This document shows positions 1-9,004 of a DNA stretch of 64,000 nucleotides, in pieces (within the stretch, counting starts at the first letter, position 1; each line of letters begins with the position of its first letter). The DNA comes from Paraglaciecola polaris LMG 21857 (GTDB taxonomy: Bacteria > Pseudomonadota > Gammaproteobacteria > Enterobacterales > Alteromonadaceae). The stretch lies in NCBI RefSeq assembly GCF_000315055.1, contig NZ_BAER01000138.1, forward strand, positions 19,591 to 83,590. The letters run 5' to 3'. Both the position numbers and the translations under genes were made by a program. Below the pieces are notes generated by a model. It had not been told where the DNA came from, ran no database searches, and was given only the letters and a program-made list of their open reading frames with translations.

Positions 1-397
1 TTGCAGTTTGTTGAGCTGCGCCGCCTTTTTGCTCACCTCGTTGCTTTTGACGACCACCGGCAGAGTCTTCGTTACCAGCCTGAAATTCTAGCATTTGCTG
101 GGTCATTTCTATGGTTTGCTGCTGGATTGTTTCAATTGGCGTTGGATCTGGCCGCCCAGGTCGAAACTCCATGGCAATGACACTGGTGCCTTTGGGGATA
201 TCTTTTACTTCGATCTTATTCTGCACGCCAAACGCGAACTTCATGGAACCAGCAATTTGCTTAAATTTGAGTACATCCATTTCTGAAAACGACAACAACA
301 AGACGAAAAAGCACATCAGCAAGGACATTAAATCGGCAAATGTACCCATCCATGCTGGCAAGCCAGCGGGTGGGCATTTTGGGCATTCGTCTTCCAT
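1..397 (-). CDS. pomB: Flagellar motor stator protein PomB/MotB, 3' end cut by window edge
   Basis: MotB-family stator subunit, which anchors the ion-conducting MotA/MotB-type complex to the cell wall. Reading the minus strand from the ATG at 397 gives MEDECPKCPPAGLPAWMGTF followed by FADLMSLLMCFFVLLLSFSE, the typical single transmembrane helix containing the conserved ion-binding Asp of PomB (the D in FADLMS, near residue 23). The N-terminal CPKCPPAG element is typical of sodium-type PomB. Only about 132 codons are present; the C-terminal OmpA-like peptidoglycan-binding domain lies beyond base 1. The gene starts 3 bases after the pomA stop, so the two are co-transcribed. Gln-rich linker sequence follows the helix. 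The identification is firm; sodium specificity is inferred from the PomA/PomB type. Confidence 0.93.
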   Translation of the reverse strand, partial: MEDECPKCPPAGLPAWMGTFADLMSLLMCFFVLLLSFSEMDVLKFKQIAGSMKFAFGVQNKIEVKDIPKGTSVIAMEFRPGRPDPTPIETIQQQTIEMTQQMLEFQAGNEDSAGGRQKQRGEQKGGAAQQTA

Positions 398-400
398 GAC

Positions 401-1165
401 TTATGCGTCTTCCGTTGCTTTGCCGCGTTTGCTCGCAGCTAAATAATTTTTCAATATGCCTTCGATGACCCGTGGATTTTGCCCATCAGCAATGCCAATA
501 ATGCCATCCAAAATGAGGCTTTGATTGAGTTTCTCTTCCACCGCTCGATTGCCCAACTTTTCCGCTATGGGTAGACACACCACATTCGCTAACACCGCCC
601 CGTATAGCGTGGTTAACAGGGCTACCGCCATCGCTGGACCGATTGACTTAGGATCGTCCATATTCGATAACATGGCGACCAAACCGATAAGCGTACCAAT
701 CATTCCCATGGCGGGGGCAACATCCCCCAGGCCTTTGAAGATACTGGCGCCAAACTCGTGTCGTTCCGTGGTCATGGAGATGTCTTTGCCCAATGTGGCG
801 CGCACAACATCTACATCGTGGCCATCAACCAACATATCGACGCCTTTTTGCATGAATTCATTTTCTATTTGTGCTTCTTCTAAGGCTAAAAAACCGCCTT
901 TACGAGCGGCATCTGCCATCTCAACAATTTTTTCAATTTGCGAATCAGGTGACTCTATTTTGAACATAAACGCTTTGCCAGCAATTTTACCTGCCCCAAA
1001 GAATTGTCCTAAAGTGAACTGAGATAACACCACAAATAGACTGCCGCACACAACGATCAAAATAGATGGGACGTTAAAAAACATTCCTAAATCACCGCCT
1101 AGCACCATGGCCATGATCACGAAACCAAATGCGCCAATCATGCCAATAAGGGTTGCTAAATCCAC
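401..1165 (-). CDS. pomA: Flagellar motor stator protein PomA (MotA family)
   Basis: Stator channel subunit of the polar flagellar motor; with PomB it couples ion flow to rotation in the inner membrane. The 254-residue protein begins MDLATLIGMIGAFGFVIMAM, almost the Vibrio PomA N-terminus, and has the MotA/TolQ/ExbB pattern: two N-terminal helices (about 1-50), a large cytoplasmic loop with charged residues, and two C-terminal helices (about 150-205, including GMIGTLIGLVAML). The start is a GTG at 1165 preceded by GGGAG at 8 nt spacing. It lies 3 bp upstream of pomB. A FliA-like promoter is found about 120 bp upstream, which fits late flagellar gene control. Confidence 0.95.
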   Translation of the reverse strand: MDLATLIGMIGAFGFVIMAMVLGGDLGMFFNVPSILIVVCGSLFVVLSQFTLGQFFGAGKIAGKAFMFKIESPDSQIEKIVEMADAARKGGFLALEEAQIENEFMQKGVDMLVDGHDVDVVRATLGKDISMTTERHEFGASIFKGLGDVAPAMGMIGTLIGLVAMLSNMDDPKSIGPAMAVALLTTLYGAVLANVVCLPIAEKLGNRAVEEKLNQSLILDGIIGIADGQNPRVIEGILKNYLAASKRGKATEDA

Positions 1166-1289
1166 TATGTACTCCCATCAAAAAAAATGTATTACGCGAA
1201 ATAAAAATGGAGTCGAGTTCTAAAAACGACTGTTAAATAAATTACTAATCACAGGGTATGCGTTTAGGTTATTGACTTGGTTAGTCATT

Positions 1290-1316
1290 TTATCGACAAA
1301 GTTGAAATAATCTATA
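1290..1316 (-). promoter_or_regulatory. Sigma-28 (FliA)-like promoter for pomAB
   Basis: On the minus strand, TATAGATT (1316-1309), an 11-base spacer, then GTCGATAA (1297-1290). The E. coli FliA consensus is TAAAGTTT-N11-GCCGATAA, so 6/8 and 7/8 positions match with exact spacing. It would give a leader of about 115-120 nt before pomA. motAB genes are classical FliA targets, so position and function agree. Confidence 0.6.
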
Positions 1317-1335
1317 GTCCATACGTACAAATCCT

Positions 1336-1354
1336 TGTCAATATAGCGCTATAT
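1336..1354 (-). promoter_or_regulatory. Perfect 14-bp palindrome abutting a consensus -35 hexamer
   Basis: ATATAGCGCTATAT (1341-1354) is perfectly self-complementary. On the minus strand it runs directly into TTGACA (1341-1336), a perfect sigma-70 -35 box. The best -10 (TATAGA, 1316-1311) is 19 nt away, rather far, and overlaps the FliA-like -35. It may be an operator for a second pomAB promoter or for the divergent xseB side. The rest of the 1166-1505 intergenic region is AT-rich and shows no gene. Confidence 0.35.
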
Positions 1355-1433
1355 CTCCTTCGCTTCTTGCCATACTCATTTAATTAAGCATTAATTTACA
1401 GCGTTCGTTCGTGCTTTGTGGGTTGAAAAAGGT

Positions 1434-1462
1434 TTGACCACTATTTACCCCTCAGGTAAGGT
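1434..1462 (+). promoter_or_regulatory. Possible sigma-70 promoter for xseB-ispA-dxs
   Basis: TTGACC (1434-1439), 17-nt spacer, TAAGGT (1457-1462). The -35 matches 5/6 and the -10 only 3/6. It would give a leader of roughly 35-40 nt before the xseB ATG. Spacing and position are good; the -10 is weak. Confidence 0.35.
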
Positions 1463-1505
1463 GCGCTCAACTCGTAAAGAGCATGACTAAATAGAAGCGA
1501 AACCT

Positions 1506-1757
1506 ATGACCAGCCGTAAAAAAACCGAAAACTTAAGCTTTGAAGAATCAATGCAAGAGCTCGATGACATAGTCAATCAAATGGAAGAAGGTGAGTTGAG
1601 TTTAGAAGATGCCCTGGGGCGTTTTGAGCGCGGTATCCAATTAGCCCGCCACAGTCAAAACAAGCTCAAACAAGCTGAACAGAAAGTTCAAATATTAATG
1701 GGTCAAGACGAGCAAGCGCCGCTAGCAGACTTTGATCCCTCCAATGCCCAAGATTAA
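1506..1757 (+). CDS. xseB: Exodeoxyribonuclease VII small subunit
   Basis: Small subunit of the XseA/XseB nuclease, which degrades single-stranded DNA from either end. The 83-residue protein has the family pattern: LSFEESMQELDDIVNQMEEG, then LSLEDALGRFERGIQLARH and a C-terminal helix with AEQKVQIL. Length is typical (about 80 residues). The ATG at 1506 places the conserved FEESMQEL at residues 12-19, as in relatives. The stop codon abuts the ispA start with no gap, giving the canonical xseB-ispA-dxs operon of gammaproteobacteria. The large subunit gene is not in this window. Confidence 0.95.
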   Translation: MTSRKKTENLSFEESMQELDDIVNQMEEGELSLEDALGRFERGIQLARHSQNKLKQAEQKVQILMGQDEQAPLADFDPSNAQD

Positions 1758-2648
1758 ATGACCTTTGAGACCCAACAAAAACGTGTACATCAACACGTAG
1801 ATACATTACTTCAAGCACAAATTTCCGGATTAGGGGATCACGCTCCGACCCTAAAAAGTGCCATGCAATACGCATTATTGATGGGCGGGAAACGTATGCG
1901 CCCGTTTCTGCTTTATGCCACAGGTGAAGCATTGGGCGTAGAAGAACAAGACCTAGATGCTCCCGCTTTGGCTCTTGAATGCGTTCATGCATACTCGTTG
2001 GTACATGATGACTTACCCGCAATGGATGACGACGACTTACGTCGCGGTCATCCCACCTGTCATATTCAATTTGACGAAGCCAGTGCCATACTCGCAGGCG
2101 ATGCCTTGCAAACCCTCGCCTTTGAAATCATTGTTAACCACCCCTTATCTGATTTTGCTAATCAGCAACGAATTGAGTTAATTAGAATATTAAGCCGAGC
2201 GTCTGGCTATTCTGGTATGTGCGGCGGCCAAGCAATTGATCTTGATTCAACCAATAAACGTATTAGTCAGTCGCAGTTGGAATTGCTACACAGCAAAAAA
2301 ACTGGCGCGCTTATTTTGGCGGCAGTAGAGATGGCCTGCGTACTTAGTCCGAACATAACGGATGACAGCAAAGCGCTGTTGAACAAGTATGCCCAGACCA
2401 TAGGCTTAGCATTTCAAGTGCAAGACGATATCTTAGATGTAGTTGGAGACTCAGCAATTCTAGGCAAACCTCAAGGGTCTGACCAACAACAAAATAAAAG
2501 TACCTACCCTGCATTGCTTGGTATTGAAGGCGCTCAGCGTTATCTCAGTGAACTTCACCAAGAAGCACTTCAAGCTTTGCGTGCTTTGCCATACAATACA
2601 CAGGTGCTGAGATCGTTCACCGATTTCGTCATTCATCGTAATCACTGA
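1758..2648 (+). CDS. ispA: (2E,6E)-farnesyl diphosphate synthase
   Basis: Condenses isopentenyl diphosphate with dimethylallyl and geranyl diphosphates to form farnesyl diphosphate, the precursor for quinone side chains, undecaprenol and heme o. The 296-residue protein carries both Asp-rich motifs that bind magnesium and diphosphate: VHDDLPAMDDDD near residues 82-93 and QDDILDVVGD near 222-231, plus GGKRMRPFL at about 42-50. Length is as expected for IspA. The ATG follows the xseB TAA directly, implying translational coupling. dxs lies 48 bp downstream, so the first step and a later step of the isoprenoid pathway are co-expressed. Confidence 0.96.
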   Translation: MTFETQQKRVHQHVDTLLQAQISGLGDHAPTLKSAMQYALLMGGKRMRPFLLYATGEALGVEEQDLDAPALALECVHAYSLVHDDLPAMDDDDLRRGHPTCHIQFDEASAILAGDALQTLAFEIIVNHPLSDFANQQRIELIRILSRASGYSGMCGGQAIDLDSTNKRISQSQLELLHSKKTGALILAAVEMACVLSPNITDDSKALLNKYAQTIGLAFQVQDDILDVVGDSAILGKPQGSDQQQNKSTYPALLGIEGAQRYLSELHQEALQALRALPYNTQVLRSFTDFVIHRNH

Positions 2649-2696
2649 TTACGAACGATACATCATCATCCAATAATAATAGTAGAAACGTACCTC

Positions 2697-4559
2697 ATGA
2701 CCCTGGATTTAGCCCACTACCCTCTTCTGGCTTTGGCGGACACACCCGAGCAACTGCGCGAGTTACCGCAAGATAAACTAAAGCAAGTAGCCAAAGAATT
2801 ACGTCAATATTTACTGACTAGCGTAAGCCAAAGTAGTGGACATTTTGCCTCAGGTTTAGGCACAGTCGAATTGACGGTTGCGTTGCATTACGTTTACAAC
2901 ACCCCATTCGACCGTTTGATATGGGATGTGGGTCATCAAGCTTATCCGCACAAGATATTAACCGGTCGACGTGGCCGTATGCCAAGCATTCGTCAGAAAA
3001 ACGGCCTACATCCATTCCCTTGGCCAAATGAAAGTGAATATGACACCTTTGCCGTGGGTCATTCATCTACGTCCATCAGCGCAGCCGTAGGTATGGCTGT
3101 CGCCGCAGAAAAAGAAGCTTTGGGCCGAAAAGTAGTGGCGGTGATTGGGGACGGCGCAATGACAGCCGGCATGGCATTTGAAGCATTAAATCATGGCGGA
3201 GACATAGACAAAGACATGTTAGTTATTTTAAACGATAACGAAATGTCAATTTCCGAAAACGTTGGTGCGCTAAATAGCCATCTAGCCCGCCTATTAACCG
3301 GCAACTTTTTCAATTCCATTCGCGATGGCGGTAAAAAGCTGCTCAGCACAGTGCCACCCATTAAAGAATTCGCCAGCCGCGCAGAAGAACATATTAAGGG
3401 AATGGTTGTCCCTGGTACCATCTTTGAAGAACTCGGCTTTAACTATATTGGCCCTATTGACGGTCATGATGTAAATGGCGTGGTTGATACCCTAAAAAAT
3501 ATGCGCAATATCAAAGGCGCACAGATCCTGCACGTGGTCACCAAAAAAGGCAAAGGCTACGAGCTAGCCGAAAAAGATCCGATTAAATTTCATGCCGTAC
3601 CGAAATTTAATCCATCTGCAGATGGTTTACCAAAAGCCGCTCCTAGCGATCCTACTTTTTCGAATATATTTGGTCGCTGGTTATGTGACATGGCAGACCA
3701 AGATCCTAACCTCATGGCCGTCACACCTGCCATGCGTGAAGGCTCAGGTATGGTGGAATTCTCACAGAAATATCCAAAGCAATATTTTGACGTTGCCATT
3801 GCTGAGCAACACGCAGTAACGTTCGCTGCAGGCTTGGCAAAAGAAGGTCAAAACGCCGTAGTGGCGATTTACTCAACCTTTTTGCAGCGTGCTTACGACC
3901 AACTCATTCACGACGTAGCAATACAAAACTTACCCGTGTTATTTGCCATAGACCGCGCAGGCTTAGTCGGTGCAGACGGCCCCACACACCAAGGCGCGTT
4001 TGATATCCCATTTCTACGTTGTATTCCAAACATGGTGATCATGGCCCCTGCCGATGAAAACGAATGCCGCCAGATGCTCTACACGGGTCATAAACTTGAT
4101 AAGCCTGCTGCCGTAAGATACCCACGAGGTTCAGGCACAGGGGTCACGCCAGAAACGACCATGCAGGCCTTAGAAATAGGTAAGAGCCGAGCTATTCGTG
4201 CAGGGCAAAAAATAGCCATACTGAATTTTGGCGTATTATTACCTTACGCTGAAAAGGCGGCCGAGATGCTAAATGCCACTGTGATCGATATGCGCTTTGT
4301 TAAACCCCTTGATATCGAAGCGGTCAATCAAGTCGCAAGCGAGCATGAACTGCTCATTACGTTAGAAGATGGCGCCATTGCGGGCGGCGCCGGTGGTGCT
4401 GTAGCGGAATATATACTGAGTACCACACACACTAGTCGCTTACTGCAAATAGGCTTGCCAGATGCATTTATTATGCAAGGAACGCAGACTGAGATGTATG
4501 CCGAATTAGGCATGGATGATGTGGGTATTATCGCTAAGGCCCAAGCGTTTTTTAAGTAA
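2697..4559 (+). CDS. dxs: 1-deoxy-D-xylulose-5-phosphate synthase
   Basis: First enzyme of the methylerythritol phosphate isoprenoid pathway: a thiamine-diphosphate enzyme joining pyruvate and glyceraldehyde 3-phosphate. The 620-residue protein matches the usual length. Visible motifs are [11 protein letters not shown], the ThDP motif [18 protein letters not shown] near 149-166, [15 protein letters not shown] in the Pyr domain and [18 protein letters not shown] near 410-427. It ends the xseB-ispA-dxs operon. DXP also feeds thiamine synthesis, and thiL lies a little further on the opposite strand. No clear terminator is visible in the short gap to the convergent yaiI-like gene. Confidence 0.97.
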   Translation: MTLDLAHYPLLALADTPEQLRELPQDKLKQVAKELRQYLLTSVSQSSGHFASGLGTVELTVALHYVYNTPFDRLIWDVGHQAYPHKILTGRRGRMPSIRQKNGLHPFPWPNESEYDTFAVGHSSTSISAAVGMAVAAEKEALGRKVVAVIGDGAMTAGMAFEALNHGGDIDKDMLVILNDNEMSISENVGALNSHLARLLTGNFFNSIRDGGKKLLSTVPPIKEFASRAEEHIKGMVVPGTIFEELGFNYIGPIDGHDVNGVVDTLKNMRNIKGAQILHVVTKKGKGYELAEKDPIKFHAVPKFNPSADGLPKAAPSDPTFSNIFGRWLCDMADQDPNLMAVTPAMREGSGMVEFSQKYPKQYFDVAIAEQHAVTFAAGLAKEGQNAVVAIYSTFLQRAYDQLIHDVAIQNLPVLFAIDRAGLVGADGPTHQGAFDIPFLRCIPNMVIMAPADENECRQMLYTGHKLDKPAAVRYPRGSGTGVTPETTMQALEIGKSRAIRAGQKIAILNFGVLLPYAEKAAEMLNATVIDMRFVKPLDIEAVNQVASEHELLITLEDGAIAGGAGGAVAEYILSTTHTSRLLQIGLPDAFIMQGTQTEMYAELGMDDVGIIAKAQAFFK

Positions 4560-4605
4560 ACTTACCCCTAAGCCACTGTAAAATAGCTAACGTGTCCTCA
4601 AAGCG

Positions 4606-5049
4606 TTAACGCTGGGCCAATAGCCTGTCTAGGTTGTTGGCGAATGCTTGTTTCTCTTTATTCCCGTATGCACCAGGCCCACCGGTATGCACGCCACTGC
4701 TGCGCATGGTGTCCATAAAGTCACGTATATTCAAAATACTGCCAATGCTTTCTTTACTGTATAGTTCACCACGTGGGTTAAGCGCGTGGGCGCCTTTTTC
4801 AATCACTTCTGCCGCCAAGGGAATATCAGCGGTGATCACCAAATCATTAGCAACACACTGCTCAACAATGTAGTCATCTGCTACGTCAAAGCCACTTTGT
4901 ACCTGAACACTGGTAATATTTTTATCAGGTGGTACAGGGATGTGTTGATTGGCCACGAGTGTCATTTCAACTTGTGTGCGCTGGGCGGCTTTAAATAAAA
5001 TCTGTTTCACCAGAACTGGACAAGCGTCCGCATCAACCCAAATTTTCAT
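4606..5049 (-). CDS. YaiI/YqxD (UPF0178, DUF188) family protein
   Basis: Conserved protein of unknown function; the family has a PIN-nuclease-like fold. The 147-residue protein shows the family signatures: [18 protein letters not shown] at the N-terminus with acidic residues that could bind metal, [12 protein letters not shown] and [11 protein letters not shown] in the middle, and [21 protein letters not shown] at the C-terminus. Length matches E. coli YaiI. It is convergent with dxs and lies 136 bp downstream of pgpA on the same strand. I assign the family only, not an activity. Confidence 0.9.
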   Translation of the reverse strand: MKIWVDADACPVLVKQILFKAAQRTQVEMTLVANQHIPVPPDKNITSVQVQSGFDVADDYIVEQCVANDLVITADIPLAAEVIEKGAHALNPRGELYSKESIGSILNIRDFMDTMRSSGVHTGGPGAYGNKEKQAFANNLDRLLAQR

Positions 5050-5185
5050 GCTATTCCTTTATTTAAATTAAACTTTTTTGACAATACTTTGCAGTAAAAA
5101 GAGGGATATCAGCTAGCCATTTGTTGCTAATTAGAAGCTCTAAATGTTGATCCTCAATAGGATCATCATGCACAATATTAATCGA

Positions 5186-5674
5186 TTACAGCCAACCCAT
5201 GTAAAGGATTAGGTGCATAAGAATAAGCGTAAAAAAGCCAGCGAGCAGATCATCAACCATGATACCAAACCCTCCGTGCACCCGCGCATCAAGGTAGCTA
5301 ATAGGCCAAGGTTTAAGAATATCAAATATACGAAACAGCACAAAACCCAGCAATAACGTTTGCCAGCTAATCGGCACCGCAATCATGGCAATTAGCATCC
5401 CGGCAATTTCATCCCATACGATAGATGAGTCATCATGTACCATCATATCTCTGGCGGTTTTATCGCATAGCCAAATACCCACTACCGACACCAACAGCGT
5501 GATCAGTAAATATCCGCTTAACGAGGTACTATAAGCCAGCAGGCACACGAGCGGTAAAGCGGCAAGGGTACCAAAGGTGCCTGGGGCTTTAGGCGCTAAG
5601 CCGCTACCGAAGCCTAATGCTAAAAAGTGTATTGGGTTAGCTAACGACACCCGTTTACGAATATGTCTATCCAT
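5186..5674 (-). CDS. pgpA: Phosphatidylglycerophosphatase A
   Basis: Inner-membrane phosphatase converting phosphatidylglycerol phosphate to phosphatidylglycerol. The 162-residue protein has the PgpA signatures GFGSGLAPKAPGTFGTLAAL (about 22-41) and the acidic VWDEIAGMLIAMI (about 86-98), with several hydrophobic segments and a C-terminal LDARVHGGFGIMVDDLLAG. The start overlaps the thiL stop by one base (TAATG), so the genes are translationally coupled; thiL-pgpA is a common pair in gammaproteobacteria. Confidence 0.95.
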   Translation of the reverse strand: MDRHIRKRVSLANPIHFLALGFGSGLAPKAPGTFGTLAALPLVCLLAYSTSLSGYLLITLLVSVVGIWLCDKTARDMMVHDDSSIVWDEIAGMLIAMIAVPISWQTLLLGFVLFRIFDILKPWPISYLDARVHGGFGIMVDDLLAGFFTLILMHLILYMGWL

Positions 5675-6672
5675 TATGCTCGCTTAGCGCTATTGCTCGG
5701 CTGGGCAGAACTAAAGTGCTCAAAACCGGTTTGGCTATAAGCATAACTTTGTTCATCAAGTTTCAAATCAACTTTGCCTACGGCGCCATTAATTTGGCCA
5801 ATACATGTGGCCGGTACATTGCTGCATGCCAACACTCTATCCACACTACTCTTTTGTTCTTCGCTTACAGTAAAAAGCAATTCATAATCATCCCCTGCGC
5901 TCAAAGCGTAGTGAAATGCTCGGTCTCGGTCAACCGACTCTAACAAGGCGTTAGACAAGGGCAATTTGTCTAGTTGTAAACAAGCACCACATTGAGATGC
6001 ATTCAGAATATGCTTAATGTCTGCCAACAAACCATCTGAAATATCAATACAAGCACTGGCTACCCTGCGTAAACTCGTGCCTGCGAAGACTCTAGGCGTA
6101 GGATAATGTAAACGATTAAGTAAATATTCTCGGTGCTGGGGATTTTCAACTTGGACTTTATCAAGCAGTATATCTAACCCTAAGCCCGCATCACCGATAG
6201 AACCAGTGACATACACAAAATCACCAGGCTTAGCACCAGAGCGTTTTAACGCTTGATCAGCAGTCACAAAACCTTGTGCGGTAATGGTAATGGCAAGCGG
6301 ACCTTGTACAGTATCACCGCCGATAAGTTGTACAGAATAATATTCAGTTAACTCTTTAAAACCATCTGAAAACGCTTGCAACCATTGCTCGTCAACATTC
6401 GGTAGTGACAAAGATAAACTCAACCAAGCTGGTTCTGCCCCCATTGCGGCCAGATCACTCAAGTTTACTGCAATGGCTTTTTGTGCAATGGCCTTAGGCG
6501 ACGCATCGGGTAAGAAGTGCACACCGCTGATAAGCGTATCTGTGGTGGTAGCTAATGCTTGGCCGGCAGGAATTTGGGTAATAGCGCAGTCGTCGCCGAT
6601 GCCTAACAACACATCTTTACGTTGAAAACTAACACTGCGGAAATAGGTATCGATTAATGAAAATTCTTTCAC
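5674..6672 (-). CDS. thiL: Thiamine-monophosphate kinase
   Basis: ATP-dependent phosphorylation of thiamine monophosphate to thiamine diphosphate, the final cofactor-forming step. The 332-residue protein starts with EFSLIDTYF, then GIGDDCAI (about 26-33) with metal-binding Asp residues, TTDTLISGVHF, NLSDLAAMGAEPAWLSLSLSLP, GGDTVQGPL, DISDGLLADI and SAGDDYELLFTV, all standard ThiL motifs. The GTG at 6672 is chosen because KEFSLI sits at the usual N-terminus; no strong ribosome binding site is visible. It lies 73 bp after nusB. Confidence 0.95.
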   Translation of the reverse strand: MKEFSLIDTYFRSVSFQRKDVLLGIGDDCAITQIPAGQALATTTDTLISGVHFLPDASPKAIAQKAIAVNLSDLAAMGAEPAWLSLSLSLPNVDEQWLQAFSDGFKELTEYYSVQLIGGDTVQGPLAITITAQGFVTADQALKRSGAKPGDFVYVTGSIGDAGLGLDILLDKVQVENPQHREYLLNRLHYPTPRVFAGTSLRRVASACIDISDGLLADIKHILNASQCGACLQLDKLPLSNALLESVDRDRAFHYALSAGDDYELLFTVSEEQKSSVDRVLACSNVPATCIGQINGAVGKVDLKLDEQSYAYSQTGFEHFSSAQPSNSAKRA

Positions 6673-6745
6673 ATTATTATTTTAAAAACTCTGAGATTTA
6701 AAGGGGCGCAATTGGTTGAGCAACCCCTTCAAATATAACGCTCTT

Positions 6746-7168
6746 TTATGACAACTCGTGTTTACGAAGGGTCTTGATTGCTTTATCTAGTACACCATTG
6801 ACAAACTTATGGCTTTCTTCAGCACCGAACGATTTTGCTAGCTCAATCGCTTCATTGATGACGACTTTGTATGGCACATCAATACGCTCAACAAGTTCGT
6901 AAGTAGCCAGTCGTAAGATAGCTTTTTCAACTGGGTCAAGCTCTTCAGGCAAACGCCCCAAATAAGGCTTAATTTTAGCGTCCAACTCAGCTGTTTTACG
7001 CACGACTGCACGCAACAACTCAAGAAAATACTCAGTATCAACCTCTTGCATATTATTGCTAGTAACAATACTCAGCTCTATCTGATCGAGTGGATTTTTT
7101 GACATCTGCCAAGAATAAACGGCTTGAACCGCGAGTTCTCTAGCTTTACGACGGGCTGCTGGTTTCAC
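6746..7168 (-). CDS. nusB: Transcription antitermination factor NusB
   Basis: RNA-binding factor that, with NusE/S10, promotes processive transcription of rRNA operons. The 140-residue protein matches E. coli NusB from its first residues ([20 protein letters not shown]), which fixes the start at a GTG (7168) lying immediately after the ribH TAG with no gap. Further conserved segments are YLRLAT-type helices and [20 protein letters not shown] near the C-terminus. The zero-gap junction with ribH suggests coupled translation. Confidence 0.96.
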   Translation of the reverse strand: MKPAARRKARELAVQAVYSWQMSKNPLDQIELSIVTSNNMQEVDTEYFLELLRAVVRKTAELDAKIKPYLGRLPEELDPVEKAILRLATYELVERIDVPYKVVINEAIELAKSFGAEESHKFVNGVLDKAIKTLRKHELS

Positions 7169-7645
7169 CTACTTTGCCCCTTCGATATTGGCCATTACGT
7201 TAACCATTTCCAATGCACCTAGTGCAGCTTCAGCGCCTTTGTTACCGGCTTTTGTCCCTGAACGTTCAATTGCTTGTTCAATACTGTCAGTGGTAATAAC
7301 ACCAAAAGACACTGGAATACCGTACTCAAGAGACACCTGAGCCAAACCTTTATTACATTCACCAGCAACAAATTCAAAATGAGGTGTGCCACCACGGATA
7401 ACCGCACCTAAGGCAATAATGGCATCGAACGTGCCTTTTTCGGCTAATTTTTTAGCTGCAATTGGCAACTCATAAGCACCGGGAACACGCACCAAAGTGA
7501 TATCTTGGTCGTTTACCTCTCCGTGACGCTCTAGTGTATCTAGTGCACCATCAACCAAACTTTCAACAACGAAACTGTTGAAACGTGACACAACTATCGC
7601 AAATTTTTTGCCTGTTGCGCGAATATTACCTTCAATGACATTCAT
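7169..7645 (-). CDS. ribH: 6,7-dimethyl-8-ribityllumazine synthase
   Basis: Penultimate step of riboflavin synthesis: condenses the ribityl-aminouracil with dihydroxybutanone phosphate in a multimeric shell. The 158-residue protein shows [55 protein letters not shown] with the catalytic His, and [20 protein letters not shown] with [16 protein letters not shown]. Length is typical. A plausible promoter lies just upstream and a strong terminator separates it from ribBA, so ribH-nusB-thiL-pgpA is probably its own transcription unit. Confidence 0.97.
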   Translation of the reverse strand: MNVIEGNIRATGKKFAIVVSRFNSFVVESLVDGALDTLERHGEVNDQDITLVRVPGAYELPIAAKKLAEKGTFDAIIALGAVIRGGTPHFEFVAGECNKGLAQVSLEYGIPVSFGVITTDSIEQAIERSGTKAGNKGAEAALGALEMVNVMANIEGAK

Positions 7646-7679
7646 GCTTAATTAGCCTTAACTATAAAAAATGGCGCGT

Positions 7680-7707
7680 ATAATAGCACATAGCAATTTG
7701 ATCCCAA
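7680..7707 (-). promoter_or_regulatory. Sigma-70-type promoter for ribH-nusB-thiL-pgpA
   Basis: Minus strand: TTGGGA (7707-7702), 16-nt spacer, TATTAT (7685-7680). The -10 matches 5/6 and the -35 4/6. The leader would be about 28 nt. Placement between the ribBA terminator and the ribH start supports it. Confidence 0.5.
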
Positions 7708-7749
7708 ACAGCTTAATGCAGCGATTATAAATTGCACATTTAGCGTGAT

Positions 7750-7784
7750 AAAAACAAACAACGCCTGATAGTCAGGCGTTGTTT
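7750..7784 (-). terminator. Rho-independent terminator after ribBA
   Basis: AAACAACGCCTGA (7756-7768) and its exact complement (7772-7784) form a perfect 13-bp stem with a 3-base loop. On the minus strand the stem is followed by GTTTTT, as required for termination of transcripts leaving ribBA. It splits the rib cluster into two transcription units. Confidence 0.85.
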
Positions 7785-7808
7785 AGTGAATGATTAAGCC
7801 AAAAGCGG

Positions 7809-8906
7809 TTAATCGACGTATTCAACCACTTCTAGGCCGTAACCTGATAAGGCGTGATACTTTTTAGGTCGACTCAATAGGCGCATCTTTTTAACGCCTA
7901 AACTAGCCAATATCTGACTGCCAACGCCAACTGTACGAGATGTTCCGGTCCAAGCTGCACCAAGGGGTTTTTCGCCCGCATCTTCGGCTTGAAATTGCGT
8001 GACTTGCGTTAATAAATCTTCATCTTTACCAAGTAAAACCAACACACCGCCTTCGGTAGCGATACGGGTTAATGCTTGGGGTAAATTCATGCTGCGCTCA
8101 ATAGCACGCTCAGAACCTAATAAATCGCTCAAAGTGTTGTGCAAGTGAACGCGCACCAAGGTGGGCTCTTCCGGCTTAATTTCGCCTTTGCACAAAGCAA
8201 AATGCACTTGATTATCAATAGAGTCTTTGTAGGTCACTAAATCAAACTCACCGTATTCGGTAGGCAGCTTGCACTTAGCGACCTGCTCGATAGTCGTTTC
8301 ATTCAAATTACGGTATTCAATTAAATCTGCAATGGTGCCAATTTTAAGATCATGTTTTTTAGCGAACTCTTGTAGTTCAGGGCCCCGGGCCATGGTGCCA
8401 TCTTCGTTTAGAACTTCAACGATAACGGATGCTGGCTCTAGGCCCGCCAAACGTGGTAAATCAACCCCGGCTTCAGTGTGCCCGGCGCGATTCAATACGC
8501 CGCCTTCTTTCGCAATCAAGGGGAAAATATGACCTGGCTGTACAATGTCGTTGGCTGTTGCTTCTGGTGCAACGGCAGCCAAAATAGTACGCGCACGATC
8601 CGCAGCAGAAATACCTGTGGTGACACCTTCTCGGGCTTCGATAGACACAGTAAAATTAGTCGAGAACTGTGCACCATTGTTGTCGACCATCAAAGGTAAA
8701 TTCAAACGTTTACAACGCTCAGCGGTCATGGGTAAACACACCAACCCCCGTGCATGGGTAACCATAAAGTTAATGTCTTTGGCCGTTACGTGCTCGGCGG
8801 CCATAATGATATCGCCTTCATTTTCACGGTCTTCGTCATCCATCAAGATAACCATTTTTCCTAGACGAATGTCTTCGATAATTTCCGCTGTTGTATTCAT
8901 TGGCAT
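7809..8906 (-). CDS. ribBA: 3,4-dihydroxy-2-butanone-4-phosphate synthase with degenerate GTP cyclohydrolase II-like domain
   Basis: The N-terminal domain (about 1-205) makes the four-carbon riboflavin precursor from ribulose 5-phosphate: [17 protein letters not shown] carries the catalytic acidic loop, with [23 protein letters not shown] and GHIFPL...HTEAGVDL following. The C-terminal half (about 206-365) is homologous to GTP cyclohydrolase II and ends [19 protein letters not shown], but where RibA has the zinc-binding Cys cluster it reads [14 protein letters not shown], with no cysteines. It therefore should not cyclise GTP, and a separate RibA is expected elsewhere. Such RibB-X fusions are known in proteobacteria. 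No FMN riboswitch core is seen upstream. Confidence 0.93.
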   Translation of the reverse strand: MPMNTTAEIIEDIRLGKMVILMDDEDRENEGDIIMAAEHVTAKDINFMVTHARGLVCLPMTAERCKRLNLPLMVDNNGAQFSTNFTVSIEAREGVTTGISAADRARTILAAVAPEATANDIVQPGHIFPLIAKEGGVLNRAGHTEAGVDLPRLAGLEPASVIVEVLNEDGTMARGPELQEFAKKHDLKIGTIADLIEYRNLNETTIEQVAKCKLPTEYGEFDLVTYKDSIDNQVHFALCKGEIKPEEPTLVRVHLHNTLSDLLGSERAIERSMNLPQALTRIATEGGVLVLLGKDEDLLTQVTQFQAEDAGEKPLGAAWTGTSRTVGVGSQILASLGVKKMRLLSRPKKYHALSGYGLEVVEYVD

Positions 8907-9004
8907 AATGTAATGATTCTTTATTGTTGTTTCGTGGGGTTAAGCAGTTATCTGCGTATGTAATTGTGTGCTACAAACACACCACTGGTCCGTCAGCATG
9001 TGTC

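Noticed and set aside
95..446. Plus-strand open frames over the left end
   Set aside because: They lie antisense to pomB and the end of pomA, which have clear family matches.
4602..4613. 12-bp palindrome AGCGTTAACGCT
   Set aside because: Overlaps the last codons of the yaiI-like gene, so it is partly coding and has no context for an operator.
5078..5083. Perfect TTGACA on the plus strand
   Set aside because: No -10 at usable spacing and no plus-strand gene follows.
8907..9004. Possible FMN riboswitch before ribBA
   Set aside because: The conserved RFN core elements are absent here and in front of ribH and ribD.
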